Positions 12,102-24,306 of a stretch of DNA of 64,000 nt are shown piece after piece. The stretch's first letter is position 1. Each line of letters begins with the position of its first letter. Under the pieces are notes generated by a model, which had not been told where the DNA came from, did not search any database, and saw nothing but the letters and a program-made list of their open reading frames with translations. The position numbers were made by a program, and so were the translations under genes. This DNA comes from Tolypocladium sp. Sup5 PDA-1 (taxonomy: Eukaryota > Ascomycota > Sordariomycetes > Hypocreales > Ophiocordycipitaceae), in contig JPHH03000013.1 of NCBI GenBank assembly GCA_000750105.3, positions 62,001-126,000 of the forward strand, written 5' to 3'.

Positions 12102-14821
12102 CTATTTCGAGGCGCAACGCAAGGTTGTTAGTCGATGGCGTCCTTGAAGACCGAGTCCCCTGGATGCACCTCCGAGGCCAATCTCGCAGGACGGTGCAGT
12201 GCAGTGCAGGGCGCTCACCAGGTGAGATCAGCGCAGACGAGGGACCGGTCGCCTGCAGCTGAGTCTCTCTACTCGCGTGTCGAGTCCGACGCTTGCTCTA
12301 TCTCCAGGGCCGAGGACGCCGTGCGTTGGCCGTTTGGAACGTGGTTACGCGACGCGTTTTCCCGCTACTTTGGCTCCGAGAAAGGGGGCAGCGGAGAACC
12401 TGCGCGCGCAAGTCGTGATGTTGCCTCCGTGTCGAAAAGTCAAAGGAAGGAAGGCGACGACATCAGAAAAGGAGCGGCAGAGGGACGCGGACAAAGACGG
12501 ATCGAAGCGGCCGGACACATCGGACGCACAAGGGGACGCGGCCGGGGGGGCGGGAGAGGGATGATGGCGAGGAGTAGTTAGTGGTAGGTCGAAGTCGGTG
12601 GTTGAAGGTAAGGTAGGCGAATGGATGGGCTGGCGGTCGGGGTGAGGATCAGAGCCAGCCAGCAGTACTCCATAGCGACACCACCACCAGCACTCTGCCG
12701 TAAATGACACAGGAGCAGCAGCAACTCTCTCTCGTCAGTGGGCCAACTTTTTTTTCTTCGGGGCCTGCGACAGGGACGACCAGCCAGTGCATTTAATGAT
12801 GGCCCGCCTCGCGGTACGCCGCACCAACCGGGACGTAATCTCGCGACAGGGGGCGTTTGATGAAGGGTACCTCGGTGACGGCGTCGGATGGCAGTGACCG
12901 GTATGACGCGCAGCTGGAGGCCGAGGTACCCCTAAACGAAGCGCGAGTGAACCAATCTCTACGAGTAGCACTTAATAGCGCGCCTCTGTAAGTTAGGTAC
13001 GGAGTAGCATCATCCATCCTGAGTTGCAGGCACCAGAAGGCCCAGGTTTTATTAGCTGCCCGCTGGCAAGCTTCCCCATCCACTATCATCAGCCCCAATA
13101 CGAGCAAGTCAGTCCAGCAGGTGAGGTATCTTCTGTATTGGCCGAGGGCCCAGTTAGCAGTGGCAATGAGTCCCCCATCGTCGCCGGTGATGCAGCATCC
13201 CATCCCCAACCTTCTTCCCCAGGTCGACTCACCACACTACTGTACGGAATGCATCGCGACGCAGAGCTAATAGGGGGGTCCATGATGCCGTCAACTCCAC
13301 AAATCCCGCACTAGCTACGTATTGCCCCCATTGTTCCCACGGCGAGTGAAGAAAGACGGGGTGGCTTTCGCCGGCCCCAGGCACAGCTCGGGAACTAGTT
13401 GAACCGACGGGTCGAGTCCCACGGCTCCCGCGAATACTCGAAGCAACGAAGAGCTTTGGGTTTGCGCCGTGGCGTCAAGCGCAGAGGATCAAGAACGAAC
13501 TCGCGCAGCGGTTTGCATGGCGCCTGCGCGACACCTGCAGGTCGAATAAAGAGGCCTGGATCGTGCATGTATTTTACTTCGCCATTCCCTGCCTTGCTGT
13601 GGTGTCGAGCCGCGTGCACCGAAAGCTCGAAATGGCTTGAGCTGCGCTTGGGCCACAGCGCCGTCTGACGTTGGGCCTGCGATGCCTTTGGCGGAGACCG
13701 TGGCCGTCCTTGGGCCGGAACCTGCGCTGTTCCTTCGGGTTCTGAGCCAATACTTCGTATCTCCCATCGACTCCAAGTTGGTCGGTTGCGACATATCATG
13801 ATTTTCGACTGTAGCCTGGAGATAAACGCGGAACGTTGACAAATAATGCCTCTCAGGAATCCCTTGAACCGTCACGTCCTTTCCTGCGCTGTCCGCTGAG
13901 TTCGCAGTCGTTTGTTATGCCACCCTCACAGCTGCTAATACATTCCAGCGAAAATCCAGCGCCCCCATTGTCTCACACGTCCCGCCTGGTCCACGTATGC
14001 CATCTCAGTAAAGAAGAAGGGTTTTAAGCAAGGGGGGCCGAAATCCCATCTGAGCGCTCCGAACTGAAATTCCTTCACTCACCCCCGGCGGTTCTTGTCG
14101 TTGTCTTTTACGGACTACAGTCATGCCGTTCAGCCTCTGTGTAAGTAGTCATGTCGCTGACGGCCAGCCCGTTGGGGGCGCCCCAGCCTCAAGCCGAAGA
14201 ACTCGGGCCACAGAATTCGTTCCTTCAGGCTGTCAGTCAGAAACGTGCAGGTCGTGGCTTTCGAGTTATTTATAGTGCCAACTTGCTCCTGCGTGAGTGC
14301 TCTCACCGAGTCTCTACTGGCAGTGTCAGTTCCTGGCGTCCGCAAGCTGGAGACGGAACGGTCTTGGAACTGAGGGCTCGTGACATTAGCACAGGGCGAC
14401 ATGTGCAGCCGCGACAGCAGTACGAAGCATGGCAAGGTGGCGAGCCTGGAACTGCAACGGTGGAGGTATATCAATGTCCGTAGTATTAAGTGGTCTATTC
14501 TAGATATAGCAGTACTCGACAAAGGCTCGCTATGCATGTTTAAAGACAGTTTTGCCAACCCAGTAGCACAAAATGTGACGAGGGTAAACCCGTCCATCTG
14601 GCACTCCCAGTCCCTTCGACTCGGATCCTTCTCCTTTGGAGGCTTTTGGCGCTAATGGTCGGGGGTGCGGTTGGCAACGTCTTGATTGTGGTCGGAAATA
14701 TGGACAACTCGTCTGGTAAGAACACTCCAGGAGGCAATATCAAGTCCGGAACGCCGCGTGGAAAGCATCGGTAAAGATCGATTCATGGCTTTTGCGCCGT
14801 CGTCGTGGACGGTGTTCTCAA
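12102..14821. other. 2.7 kb intergenic region including the missing 5' exon of the coiled-coil gene
   Basis: The part just upstream of 12101 should contain the first exon and promoter of the coiled-coil gene. A GTGAGC donor candidate reads on the minus strand at about 12218, and minus-strand ATGs occur at 12520 and 12463, but none gives a clean joined frame. The rest (12.7-14.8 kb) shows only short unconvincing frames. One copy of the intergenic nonamer TACGGAGTA lies at 12998-13006. Confidence 0.4.
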
Positions 14822-15664
14822 TCAGAAGTTGGACGACGCGTTGACGGGTGCCGTTGGCTGGTGGTAGTTCTCCAACGTCGACTGGAAAGGCGTCCGCTGG
14901 CTTTGGCCGGCAGAGCTGCCCGGCTCGGGCTTTTCCATGCTGGCCACGTTCATGTTGTAGTCCATGAGTCCGTCGCTCTCCTCCGAGTTCTTCTTGCGTC
15001 CCCAGATTCTCCATGCCACCAGGCCCAGCGCACCGAGCACGATTGCTCCGCCGACACCCACCACGACGCCAATGACAGTGTTGCGAGTCTTGGTCGACAT
15101 GCCAGAGGTCTCGGTAGATTCGTTGGAGCTCAGCCCAGGGGTAGAGGTAGTCGTCGAAGTCGAGGTCATGGTGGTCCTGGAGCCGTCGCTGTTGGTGCCG
15201 GTGACGACTACGACGGAGGTCGCAACCACGGGAGTAGGCGTGGGCGAGGTCGACCTGTCGCCGCCATTGTTGTTGTTCGTCGGGGTAAGCTGTTGGCTGG
15301 TAGGAGTGCTCTGAGGCTGGCTCACGGACGAGCTCGTTTGGGCCGGGGGAGTCGAAATCGTTTGAACAACGGTCGAAGATGGTTTCGCAGAGCTGCTGGT
15401 CTCGGGCTGCTTGCTTGACGAGGGGCTTGACAAGGTCGACTTCTCGGTAGGAGTAGAAGAGGACGAGGCGCTGGTTGTAGACGTAGATGACGCAGAGGTT
15501 GGGGTGCTAGAGCTGGATGCGGCGGCCGTTGCGGAGGCGCCGACGAGGTCTCCGAGCTGTCGTCCTGCAATGCCGAGCTTGTTGAGGTCCAGCCACGAAG
15601 CCTGAGCTACGTAGAGGACGGAGACAGCCACGACAAGCAGGTGGAGGAGTCGCGAGGAGTACAT
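14822..15664 (-). CDS. Mid2/WSC-like single-pass cell-surface sensor
   Basis: This is a single exon of 280 residues. Residues 1-22 form a secretion signal (MYSSRLLHLLVVAVSVLYVA followed by QA). Residues about 45-190 are a Ser/Thr-rich stalk suited to heavy O-mannosylation. Residues about 196-220 are one transmembrane helix with Gly/Val character (TVIGVVVGVGGAIVLGALGL). It is followed by a basic stop-transfer WGRKKN and a 55-residue cytosolic tail with acidic and Asn/Gln-rich parts. This layout matches Mid2-type or WSC-type cell wall integrity sensors, but no WSC cysteine domain is seen, so Mid2-like is the closer description. The start is the ATG that begins the signal peptide; the frame extends further upstream but without a signal-like N-terminus. 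The specific role is inferred from architecture alone. Confidence 0.8.
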   Translation of the reverse strand: MYSSRLLHLLVVAVSVLYVAQASWLDLNKLGIAGRQLGDLVGASATAAASSSSTPTSASSTSTTSASSSSTPTEKSTLSSPSSSKQPETSSSAKPSSTVVQTISTPPAQTSSSVSQPQSTPTSQQLTPTNNNNGGDRSTSPTPTPVVATSVVVVTGTNSDGSRTTMTSTSTTTSTPGLSSNESTETSGMSTKTRNTVIGVVVGVGGAIVLGALGLVAWRIWGRKKNSEESDGLMDYNMNVASMEKPEPGSSAGQSQRTPFQSTLENYHQPTAPVNASSNF

Positions 15665-18247
15665 GTTGACGGATGGTGGTGGTGAAGTTTGACGAGTATG
15701 AAAGATGGTTGGAGTAATGAAAATAAACAGTCGCGAGACGGTGCGAAAGTAAAAATTTGTTCGTGCGTGTCGGCAGAGTTCGCGGTCGGCGTGGAGTCGG
15801 TGGAAGCCCAAAAGCGTGCACGCGTAGACAGACACGCAAGCCTTGACTTGACAGTGTTTGTATTATAATAGAGGGGATCCGCAACAGGCTAATCAGCAGA
15901 ACCGAGGGGTGCTAGTCCGTACGAGTCGAGGGAAGGCTCGATGCCGGCTTGATCAGGAAACGAGGGGAAGGAAAGAATAAGATCAGGGCGCGAGAAGGAA
16001 TCGAATGAAGGCTAGGACTGCTGCCGGGGGGAGCAAGCATGCGTAGGCAATTGGTAGGTGGTAATGAAGGGCAAAAGGGGAGTCACGAGAATGAGGCGTG
16101 GACGAAGCGGGAGATGTTTTATGGAGTCGGTGCAGGGGGGGCTCTGGAGTCCTGGACAAACAGAGCAGGGCTGGTGGGTAACTTCCATCTCGTATTCCGC
16201 CCTCAGGTCTCTCGCTGGCCAACCTCAGGCTGCCATGACCTGGACCACTGCCACCACCACTGTCTGCACCGCGCACGATTCACACCCACCCATTTCATGC
16301 ATCGGCCCATCCCAATCATCCCAATAACCACCACTTGGTGCGTGCTTGAACGTGCAGAGAGCCTGTTCTGGCCGGCCTTTGTTTGCAGCAGTTGTCCAAA
16401 CCGCGCGGCCCAGGCGTCCATCCAGCTCTACCTATTGCCGCCTGCCAACAGTCGCCGTCGCCAATGGTCACACCCATCGTGGCTGCGACACGCCATCGCT
16501 GCATAACGATGCGACACAAACTTGCACAGGCGCCACGTCCCCCAGGCGTTGAAACGGCGACAGACGGCAGAAGGGGCAGTTGACGGCATGGGAGATGCCG
16601 CTATTGGCCGACTCTCGTCGTAGATCGCAACACTGCCCCCTGCACAAAAGCCCACTTTTTGCGCACAACAGACGGGAAATAGACGTCGTTCGGCACAGAT
16701 TCACGAGCAAGGCGCGCAGGGAAAAGATTTCCTCCCGATGGAATTGTCCGCCGTGGTCCTCCAGCCCATCAGAAGGTGTTGACGCTCGCCAGTCCAGATC
16801 GATTCGATGGCTTCCTACGGAGTAGTGAAGTCAAGCCTCGGGGTGACGGGTGTCAAACGAGGGTCTCGTGCGAACCACGTTTATGGCCTACCGCGTTGGC
16901 CCGCCATCAGCCGGCCAGTTCGATTGGATGGTGCACACGATGGCGGCGCTGTGGATGGTGGTGGCCACACTGAATCACCACGGCACACGCGTTCATGCAT
17001 TGACGAGAAAAAAGCAGACTGGTTTGGTTGAGGCGCAGTGCCCGCACATGTTGATGGGAGTTGGGGCAAGGGAGGCGGCATGCGAGGAAAATACTCACCG
17101 GGCCGACATGTCCTCATCCAGACGCAGTCCGCGGAGACTGCCAGAGAATGTCGAGCGGCTAAGCTTTGAATCTCGTGATGAGCCTTGGATGGCTGAACGC
17201 CAGACGCAGGGATCCGACCCCGTGTTGTCACAGTCGCGGATTGTCTGAGTCTTCTCTGCTGAGCCGCCTGTGCCACAGCAACAGGTTCTCCACGGCATGC
17301 TGCTGCGTTGCCTGGCGTTTATTACGGTCAGCTGCCTCCGTCTTGTTTGAGATGAAGGTGATGGGCCGTGCCCTGCCGCTCATGCCGTGCTGCGCTAGAC
17401 GACATCATCAGTTCAACTCTTGAACTTGTCTCAGCGGCTGCCGGAGCCTGAACCATCTGCCGCGAAATCACGGCTTCCAGGTGTGTCGATTCAAGCTTGC
17501 TCTGGTTCGTCTCTCACTCAGAACAACCAGCTCGTCGGTCCGCAAACGCTGTGCGTCGAGTGCTTGAGCTTCCCAGCACTGCATGCTTCCTCGCACAGAG
17601 GCATCGATCCATCGAGGTGCCTATCAAGGCCCTGTGTTCCTGCAGATGAAATGCAGCATATTGGCGGCAATCGCTTCTTGAGCTGTGCGACATCACAGGC
17701 GGTCAAGTCAGACAGGCCTCGCGGCAACGGCATGTTGTACAACTGCCCGCAGTCCGCCTACCCTAGAGCACATACTTTTCGCCCCACGCCGGGAGTCCGG
17801 GATTCCGTCTATCCCAGGCGCCAATGGCCGCTCACGGGATTGTGCTCCGTGTACCTTGAGTAGGCACAAGAGGGTGCCCAGCGTGGTTCCATCTGTTTTG
17901 CGGATTTATCCAGAGATGAAGACGTTGCTCATCCAGACATGACGAGATGACACTCGAAATGTCAAACCTACAACACCCTGACCAGAGAAAATTGTTGACG
18001 GACGACATCTTAGCGCCGCTTAAGAAGTCTTTAACTAAAGTCTTGGATATTAATTCTGTTTCTTAGTATGGCAGGTAATGCTTTCGGACTCCAACGACAT
18101 CGACGGGCTTGGGTGTGTCGGCAGGTCCAAAATAGGAAGCTGACCTGCCAAATTGCAGCTCAACAACACCGAGGACGGCAGAGCCTCTCAGCTGATCCTC
18201 CGCCAGACACAAACCAAAGAACCAACAGCCAACAGCCAACAGCATCG
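15665..18247. other. 2.6 kb intergenic region
   Basis: No supported gene was found on either strand. One copy of TACGGAGTA lies at 16816-16824. The region should contain the promoter of the Mid2-like gene (left end) and of the amidohydrolase (right end). Confidence 0.5.
18222..18242 (+). repeat. Heptanucleotide repeat (CCAACAG)x3 in the amidohydrolase leader
   Basis: There are three exact 7-bp units directly before the start codon at 18248. A related CAACCAA heptamer array occurs at 49249-49276. Confidence 0.85.
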
Positions 18248-19638
18248 ATGCATCACAAAAGCATCACTATCCACACCGGCCTCCTCTTCGACCCCAAGGC
18301 CAAAGCCTTTCGGGAAAATGTGTCAGTCACAGTCGACATCGAGACCGGGGCCATTGCCGACGTGTTTGAGCGCGACAACTCGGACAAAGGCATCAAAGGC
18401 GGGGATATCGACCTGCGCTCCAAAGTTGTCATGCCGGGCTTCGTAGATGCCCACACTCACATATTCCTGCATTCCTATGAGTAAATGCCACCACGCAGTG
18501 TCAGGTGACCCTCGGTAGTAACGCATCGCCCAGAGAACGGCCCGCGCAGGAACAGATGCGGGACGAGAGCATCGTCGAGCGCACCATTCGAGCAACCAAC
18601 CACGCGCGCCGGGCTCTCCTCTCCGGCTTCACTACCTATCGCGACCTAGGCTCTGAGGGGATGGGATCTTTCGATGCAAGCATTAGGGACGCCGTCAATC
18701 GTGGACTTATTCCCGGGCCGCGTCTCTTCGTTGCCACCCATGCTCTCACCAGCACGGGCTCGTATGAGATGCGAACAGAGAACTCGGCGAATGGCGTATC
18801 CGGCCCACAGATATCTGATGCCTGCGACGGCCCTGTTGGTGTTCGACGAGCAGTTCGCCGAAGGGTTGCAGATGGTGCGGATGTCATCAAGTTTTATGCG
18901 GACTACAGGAGGAAGATCATGCGGTTTCCGCCGGTCCAGACGCATCCGTATATCAGAGGTATGCCTTTTCCGCCGAAAGAGGCCAACCCGCAAGTGGTCA
19001 TGTTCACACAGGAGGAGATGAACGCCATAGTCGACGAAGCGAGCCTTGCTGGCTTGCCCGTGGCCTGCCATGCTGGCACAGCAAAGGGAGCCATTATGGC
19101 AGCCAAGGCCGGTGTTACGAGCGTCGAGCATGGCTCAGAAGGAGGGGAGCCACTTTTCAAGGAACTACGGAGACACGAGTGCGTCTTTGTTCCGACTTTG
19201 GCTGCCACCGAAGCCATCCGTAAGGACGAAGCTGAGGCGGCCCAGCGTCAAGTCAAGCAAGCGTTCGACATGGGGGTTCGCCTGGCAGCCGGGGGCGATA
19301 CCGGTGTGTTTAACCACGGAGAGGGCGCCCGAGAGATGGAGCTCATGATCGCTGCCGGCATACCCGTCGAGGACGTCCTGGAAGCCTGCATGCTCGGTGG
19401 GTGGGAAGCCTGCGGCCGAGATTCGTGCGGCTATCGGTTCGGTTGGCTGGCAAAGGGCAACAGGGCGGACATCATTGCTCTGGACACAGACCCGCGAGCG
19501 GACAAGCAGGCGCTTCGCAAAGTGAGCTTCGTGATGAAGGACGGCAAGATATGGAAGCACGCCGGCATCCCGGTGGGGGTCATAGACCAGATCCTTCACG
19601 AGGTAGGCCAAGACGAACCAACCTGGCAGCTTGAATAG
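18248..19638 (+). CDS. Metal-dependent amidohydrolase (imidazolonepropionase/prolidase-like superfamily)
   Basis: Two exons (18248-18480 and 18534-19638; 53-nt GT-AG intron) give 445 residues. The intron was placed so that SYE joins ERPAQEQMRDES, matching the family spacing; reading straight through would break the frame. Superfamily metal ligands are visible: DAHTH (His69 and His71), the Lys of DVIKFYAD, the His of VACHAGT, the His of SVEHGSE and the Asp of AAGGDTGVF. These make a complete active site of the binuclear type. The protein has no signal peptide, so it is probably cytosolic. Related enzymes hydrolyse cyclic amides or Xaa-Pro/Xaa-Arg dipeptides; the substrate here cannot be told from sequence. 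It begins MHHKSITIHTGLLFD, a normal start for the N-terminal beta-sandwich. Confidence 0.92.
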
Positions 19639-20318
19639 ACTGCTCGGCCCGTCTTGAGTCTGGGGAGCACGGCAGCCAGCCCGATTAGACGCGGATAGTA
19701 TCAACTGACGCTGGGGCGCAATGCAGGACCACGCGCATGATCCCCCCGGATGCAACGTCGATTGAGCGCCTCGCCTGTACTTTGTACTTCGTACCACCCG
19801 ACCTGCTAAGATGATCTGCAGGCTCGCGATGCGCACGGGGAGGTCGGAGCCGTTTGGGCAACGCCTCCAATTAGAAGGCCCCGAACAGGGTCACGACTCA
19901 CCCCGCCCCCCGACTTTGGCCAACTTTACCCCAACGTGCAGGTTAATCTCCAAAACGACCTTCCAACGCGGCAGATGCTGTTGGGCAACAATATTTCATA
20001 CATACGGGCTCTTCCCATTGGCTGTCGACTAATACGACATGATGAGTTCCCCCGTGCCTCTCGGCTAATACCTACTTCATCATATAGGCTTCCCCTATGT
20101 TGGGTTTCATCGCGCGGCCTTGATGCGCATGGGACCCGAGACCCCATATCTCCGCCGGGTCTCAATGGCATGTACGCTCCCAGGGGGTCACAAGGGCCGT
20201 GTAAGGGCCCGGTTGCTGCTGGTGTATAAAGAGGCCCCTTCTCACAATGTGATGAGAAGATGGGCCGTGGAGCAAGTCAACAGATGCACTGCTCTGACGG
20301 GAATACACTTTAGCCAAG
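19639..20318. other. Intergenic region / beta-galactosidase promoter
   Basis: This is 680 bp between two same-strand genes. The last 100 bp contain a TATA box. No gene is seen. Confidence 0.5.
20225..20230 (+). promoter_or_regulatory. TATA box of the GH35 gene
   Basis: TATAAA lies 89 bp upstream of the beta-galactosidase ATG in a suitable context (GGTGTATAAAGAGG). Such a clear TATA box is compatible with a strongly inducible promoter, as expected for a secreted catabolic enzyme. Confidence 0.65.
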
Positions 20319-23300
20319 ATGAAGCTGTCTACGGTGCTCTATACGGCCTTTGCCCTGCCAGTCTGTGATGCCCTCAGTCTCACGGGCTACGGCGGCCGGC
20401 CGTTCAACATCGTCCGCGAGCCAGAGAAGCGTGCCGTTCTCCAAGACATTGTCACCTGGGATGAGCACTCTTTGTTCATCCACGGCGAGCGTGCCATGAT
20501 GTTCTCGGGCGAAGTCCACCCGTTTCGCCTCCCGGTGCCATCCCTCTACCTGGACTTGTTCCAGAAGATCAAGGCCATGGGCTTTAACATGGTGTCCTTC
20601 TACGTCGACTGGGCGCTGCTCGAGGGAAAGCCCGGCGAGTACCGCGCCGACGGCGTCTTTGACTTGGAGCCCTTCCTTGAGGCAGCCAAGAAGGCGGGCA
20701 TCTACCTCCTCGCCCGGCCGGGCCCGTACATCAACGCTGAAGTATCTGGCGGAGGCTTCCCGGGCTGGATGCAGAGGATCAACGGCGTCCTGAGAACAGA
20801 CAAGGGTGACTTTCTGGGCAAGACGGATAAGTGAGCCAATCCTCAGTCTTGGCATGGCTGGATGCACGTTACTGACATCGGGCAGTTACATGGCTCACGT
20901 TTGCGCCACCATCGCAAAGCATCAGATCACGGAAGGCGGGGCGGTTGTCTTGTTCCAGCCAGAGAATGAGTACAGCTACGGCCACGATATTCCGTTCCCC
21001 AACGGCAAGTACATGCAGTACGTGATTGACCAGGCTCGGCGTGCGGGCATCGTGGTCCCCATGATCAACAACGACGTTGGCCCTGGTGGCAACTACGCGC
21101 CCGGCAGTGGCGTGGGTGAAATGGACATCTATGTAAGTCTGACCTCCTGACATATAGATTGAGAGCGTGGATGCTGACCTCTCCCAGGGCCACGACAGTT
21201 ATCCTCTCGGGTTCAATTGTGTAAGCGTTGAAATTGTGGTAAAGTTGGACCTTGTTCTAACCGCAAATCAGGCAAATCCATACACATGGCCGCCAAACAA
21301 GATGCCCACAGACTTTCACCAGCGGCATATGATGCAGAGCCCCAAAACCCCATACTCCATCATCGAGGTATGCCACATGGATGCTTCGGCTCACGTCTAA
21401 TTTGATCTGACGTTGTCCGCAGTTTCAAGGCGGCTCCTTTGATCCGTGGGGCGGGTATGGTCTCGAGCAGTGCTCCGTCCTCGTCAACCACGAGTTTGCG
21501 CGCGTCTTCAACAAGAACAGCATGGCCGCCGGCGTGACAATCTTCAGTCTCTACATGGTAAGAGCTGGCTTGCAGCGCAGTGAGTAGAGTACAGAGCTGA
21601 CGTTGCTTAGATCTTTGGCGGTACCAACTGGGGCAATCTGGGACACCCTGGTGGTTACACTTCATATGACTACGGCGCTGTAAGCACGTCTTTAAAGTGA
21701 ACGGGAGGACAACAAGTGCTGACAAGACGCAGTGCATCAGAGAGAACAGAGTGATCGATCGCGAAAAGTACTCGGAAGTCAAGCTCGAGGGCGAGTTCTT
21801 CAAGGTGTCGCCCGGCTATCTCGTCGCCACACCCGGACCCCTGAGCACCACCGTCTACAGCGACAACGCAGACATCGCCGTCACGCCTCTCCTTGGCAAC
21901 GGCACGGGCAGCTTCTTCGTCGCGCGCCACACCGACTACGCGAGCACCGCGTCGACGTCGTACAGGCTCAAGCTGCCCACGTCGGCCGGCACCGTCACCC
22001 TCCCCCAGACCGGCGGCTCGCTGTCCCTGCACGGCCGCGACTCCAAGGTCCACGTCGTGGACTACCCCGTCGGCGACTTCTCGCTGCTCTACTCGACGGC
22101 GGAGATCTTCACGTGGAAGAAGTTTGGCGACAGGACCGTGCTGGTCATGTATGGCGGGCCGGACGAGACGCACGAGTTTGCGGTCAGGGGCGACGGCCGC
22201 GTCTCGCGTGTCGAGGGAGATGATTTCTCGATGACGACGATGGAGGGTAACTTGGCCGGGGTTGTCCGGTGGAAGACGTCACCGGAGAGGCAGGTGGTTC
22301 AGATTGGCGACCTCGCCGTCTACATGGTTGGTGAGTGACGGTCCCCTACCCCCCTAGTCTTTCTGACCCGTGTTGACGAGTGTGAATAGACCGCAACTCA
22401 GCGTACAACTATTGGGTCCCCGTGCTGCCCAAGGACGGCAGCGCCTACGGCAGCTCCATCATGAATCCCGCGGCCGTCATCGTCAACGGCGGCTACCTCA
22501 TTCGCTCCGCCTCCATCGACGGCTCCTCGCTCCTCCTGCAGGCCGACTTCAACGCCACCACGTCCCTCGAGGTCATCGGCGCGCCCGAGGGCATCTCCCG
22601 GCTCAAGGTCAACGGCAAGACGATCCCGCACACCACCTCCAAGCTCGGCAACCTGATCTCCAAGCCCGACATCCAGATCCCCCAGATCGCCGTCCCGGAC
22701 CTCTCCAAGCTCGAGTGGTACCAGGTGGACTCGCTGCCCGAGCTGCAGTCCGGCTACGACGACGGGGCCTGGCCAGTCGCCGACCGCAAGACGACCAACA
22801 ACACCGCCGCGCCGCTCAGGACGCCCGTATCGCTGTACGGCGCCGACTACGGCTTCAACACGGGCGCGCTCGTCTTCAGGGGCCACTTCACCGCGGGCGG
22901 CACGGAGACGCAGCTGCGCCTCTGGACAAAGGGCGGCGACGCCTACGCCAGCTCCGCGTGGCTCAACGGCACGTTCCTCGGGTCGTTCAACAACCCCTCG
23001 GCCAAAGAGGACAACACCGCGACGTACCAGCTCTCCGGGCCTCTAAACAGCGGCGCCAAGTACGTCCTCACCGTTGTCGTCGACAGCACCGGTCTCTACG
23101 AGAACTTCAACTCGGGCTACGACGACATGAAGTCCCCGCGCGGCATCCTCGACTACGCGCTGCTCTCCGCCAACGGCGACGACACGAAGACGCCCATCTC
23201 GCCCTGGAAGATGACCGGCAACCTCGGCGGCGAGAACTACGCCGACAAGTTCCGCGGCCCGCTCAACGAGGGCGGCCACTTCTTCGAGCGCCAGGGCTAC

Positions 23301-23723
23301 CACCTCCCCTCGCCGCCCACGCGCAAGTTCTCCCGCGGCAGCCCCTTAGAGGGTACCGATCACGCCGGCATCACCTTCTACGCCGCCAAGATGCACCTCG
23401 ACTACAGTGACAAGTACGACATCCCCCTGTCCTTTGTCTTCGACAAGGGCGGCGCCGACTTTCGCGCCACGCTCTTTGTCAACGGCTTCCAGTACGGCAA
23501 GTACATTAGCAACATCGGCCCGCAGACCGACTTCCCCGTGCCCGAGGGCATCCTCAACTACCGGGGCGACAACTGGGTCGGCGTCGCCGTCTGGGCGCTC
23601 GACAAGGGCGGCGCAAAGGTGCCGGGGCTGAAGCTCAAGGCTGGTACGGCGGTGTTGACTGGTCGCGAGAAGGTTTCCTTCATACGCAGCCCAGGGTACG
23701 GCACGCGACGCGACGCATACTAA
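20319..23723 (+). CDS. lacA: Secreted GH35 beta-galactosidase
   Basis: Eight exons (20319-20830, 20886-21132, 21188-21220, 21272-21367, 21423-21557, 21611-21679, 21733-22330, 22390-23723) sum to 1007 residues, the normal length of fungal GH35 enzymes. An N-terminal signal peptide ([18 protein letters not shown]) is visible. The catalytic barrel contains FSGEVHPFR, the acid/base Glu199 in QPENEYSYG and the nucleophile Glu296 at the exon 4/5 junction (IIE then [11 protein letters not shown]). The 3' half carries the jelly-roll domains typical of the family ([21 protein letters not shown]). Exon 3 codes for only 11 residues ([11 protein letters not shown]). The enzyme removes terminal beta-galactose from plant polysaccharides and lactose outside the cell. 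All seven introns are 51-59 nt with GT-AG ends. There is no sign of damage. Confidence 0.97.
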
Positions 23724-24306
23724 TGGCATATGACAACGGTTGAACAAACTGGCGTTATGCTTTCAATTTTTTTTGGGGGTTTTTTGCAATATAATCCATG
23801 GATGCCTTGAACTGGGCGCTCCCATATGTAATCTGTACGCAGTTTGTCATAACATCGTTTAAATTGACCCATCTAGATAATGATACAGTCTCTCGCCAGA
23901 CGGCATTGTAGTTCCAGGGGTATATTCTTCCTCCGACCTCGACAACAAAAACACAACAAAGCAAACAAGACAACCAAAGAGATAGCAAAAATGGATCCCA
24001 CATCGCATATGTACAAATTGTAAATCTCGTATGATGCAAGTGGAAATCAAGTACGCCGTGGCCGCAGCCATGTTCGTCAGAAGTGGGGGGTTGCAGACCA
24101 CTGAGAATGAGAGAGAAATGACCAGAGATCCCGTCTACCTGGACGATGAATGAAGTGTCAAGTATTGGTCGGCGGCACAACTCGAGTGCTGATGCGGTGG
24201 GTATAAGTGACAAACGGAACGCCGTGTATGTGGTATCGCGAAAGGACAGAAGTGCGCCGCCGGTGAACCGTACATCCAGTCAAAGGAACTGTGTTGAATG
24301 AGCATC
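23724..24306. other. Convergent intergenic region
   Basis: This is 583 bp of 3' flank between two convergent genes, with a T-rich run near 23766. No gene is seen. Confidence 0.5.

Noticed and set aside
14130..14597. 155-codon minus-strand ATG frame
   Set aside because: Length is within chance range for intergenic DNA here and nothing in it resembles a domain or signal peptide.
18481..18504. 24-nt GT...AG segment that could end exon 1 of the amidohydrolase
   Set aside because: Too short for an intron and it shifts the frame into a stop; the 53-nt intron ending at 18533 restores the conserved sequence.
22370..23410. 346-codon frame inside the beta-galactosidase last exon
   Set aside because: An out-of-frame shadow of the GH35 coding sequence caused by high GC at third positions.
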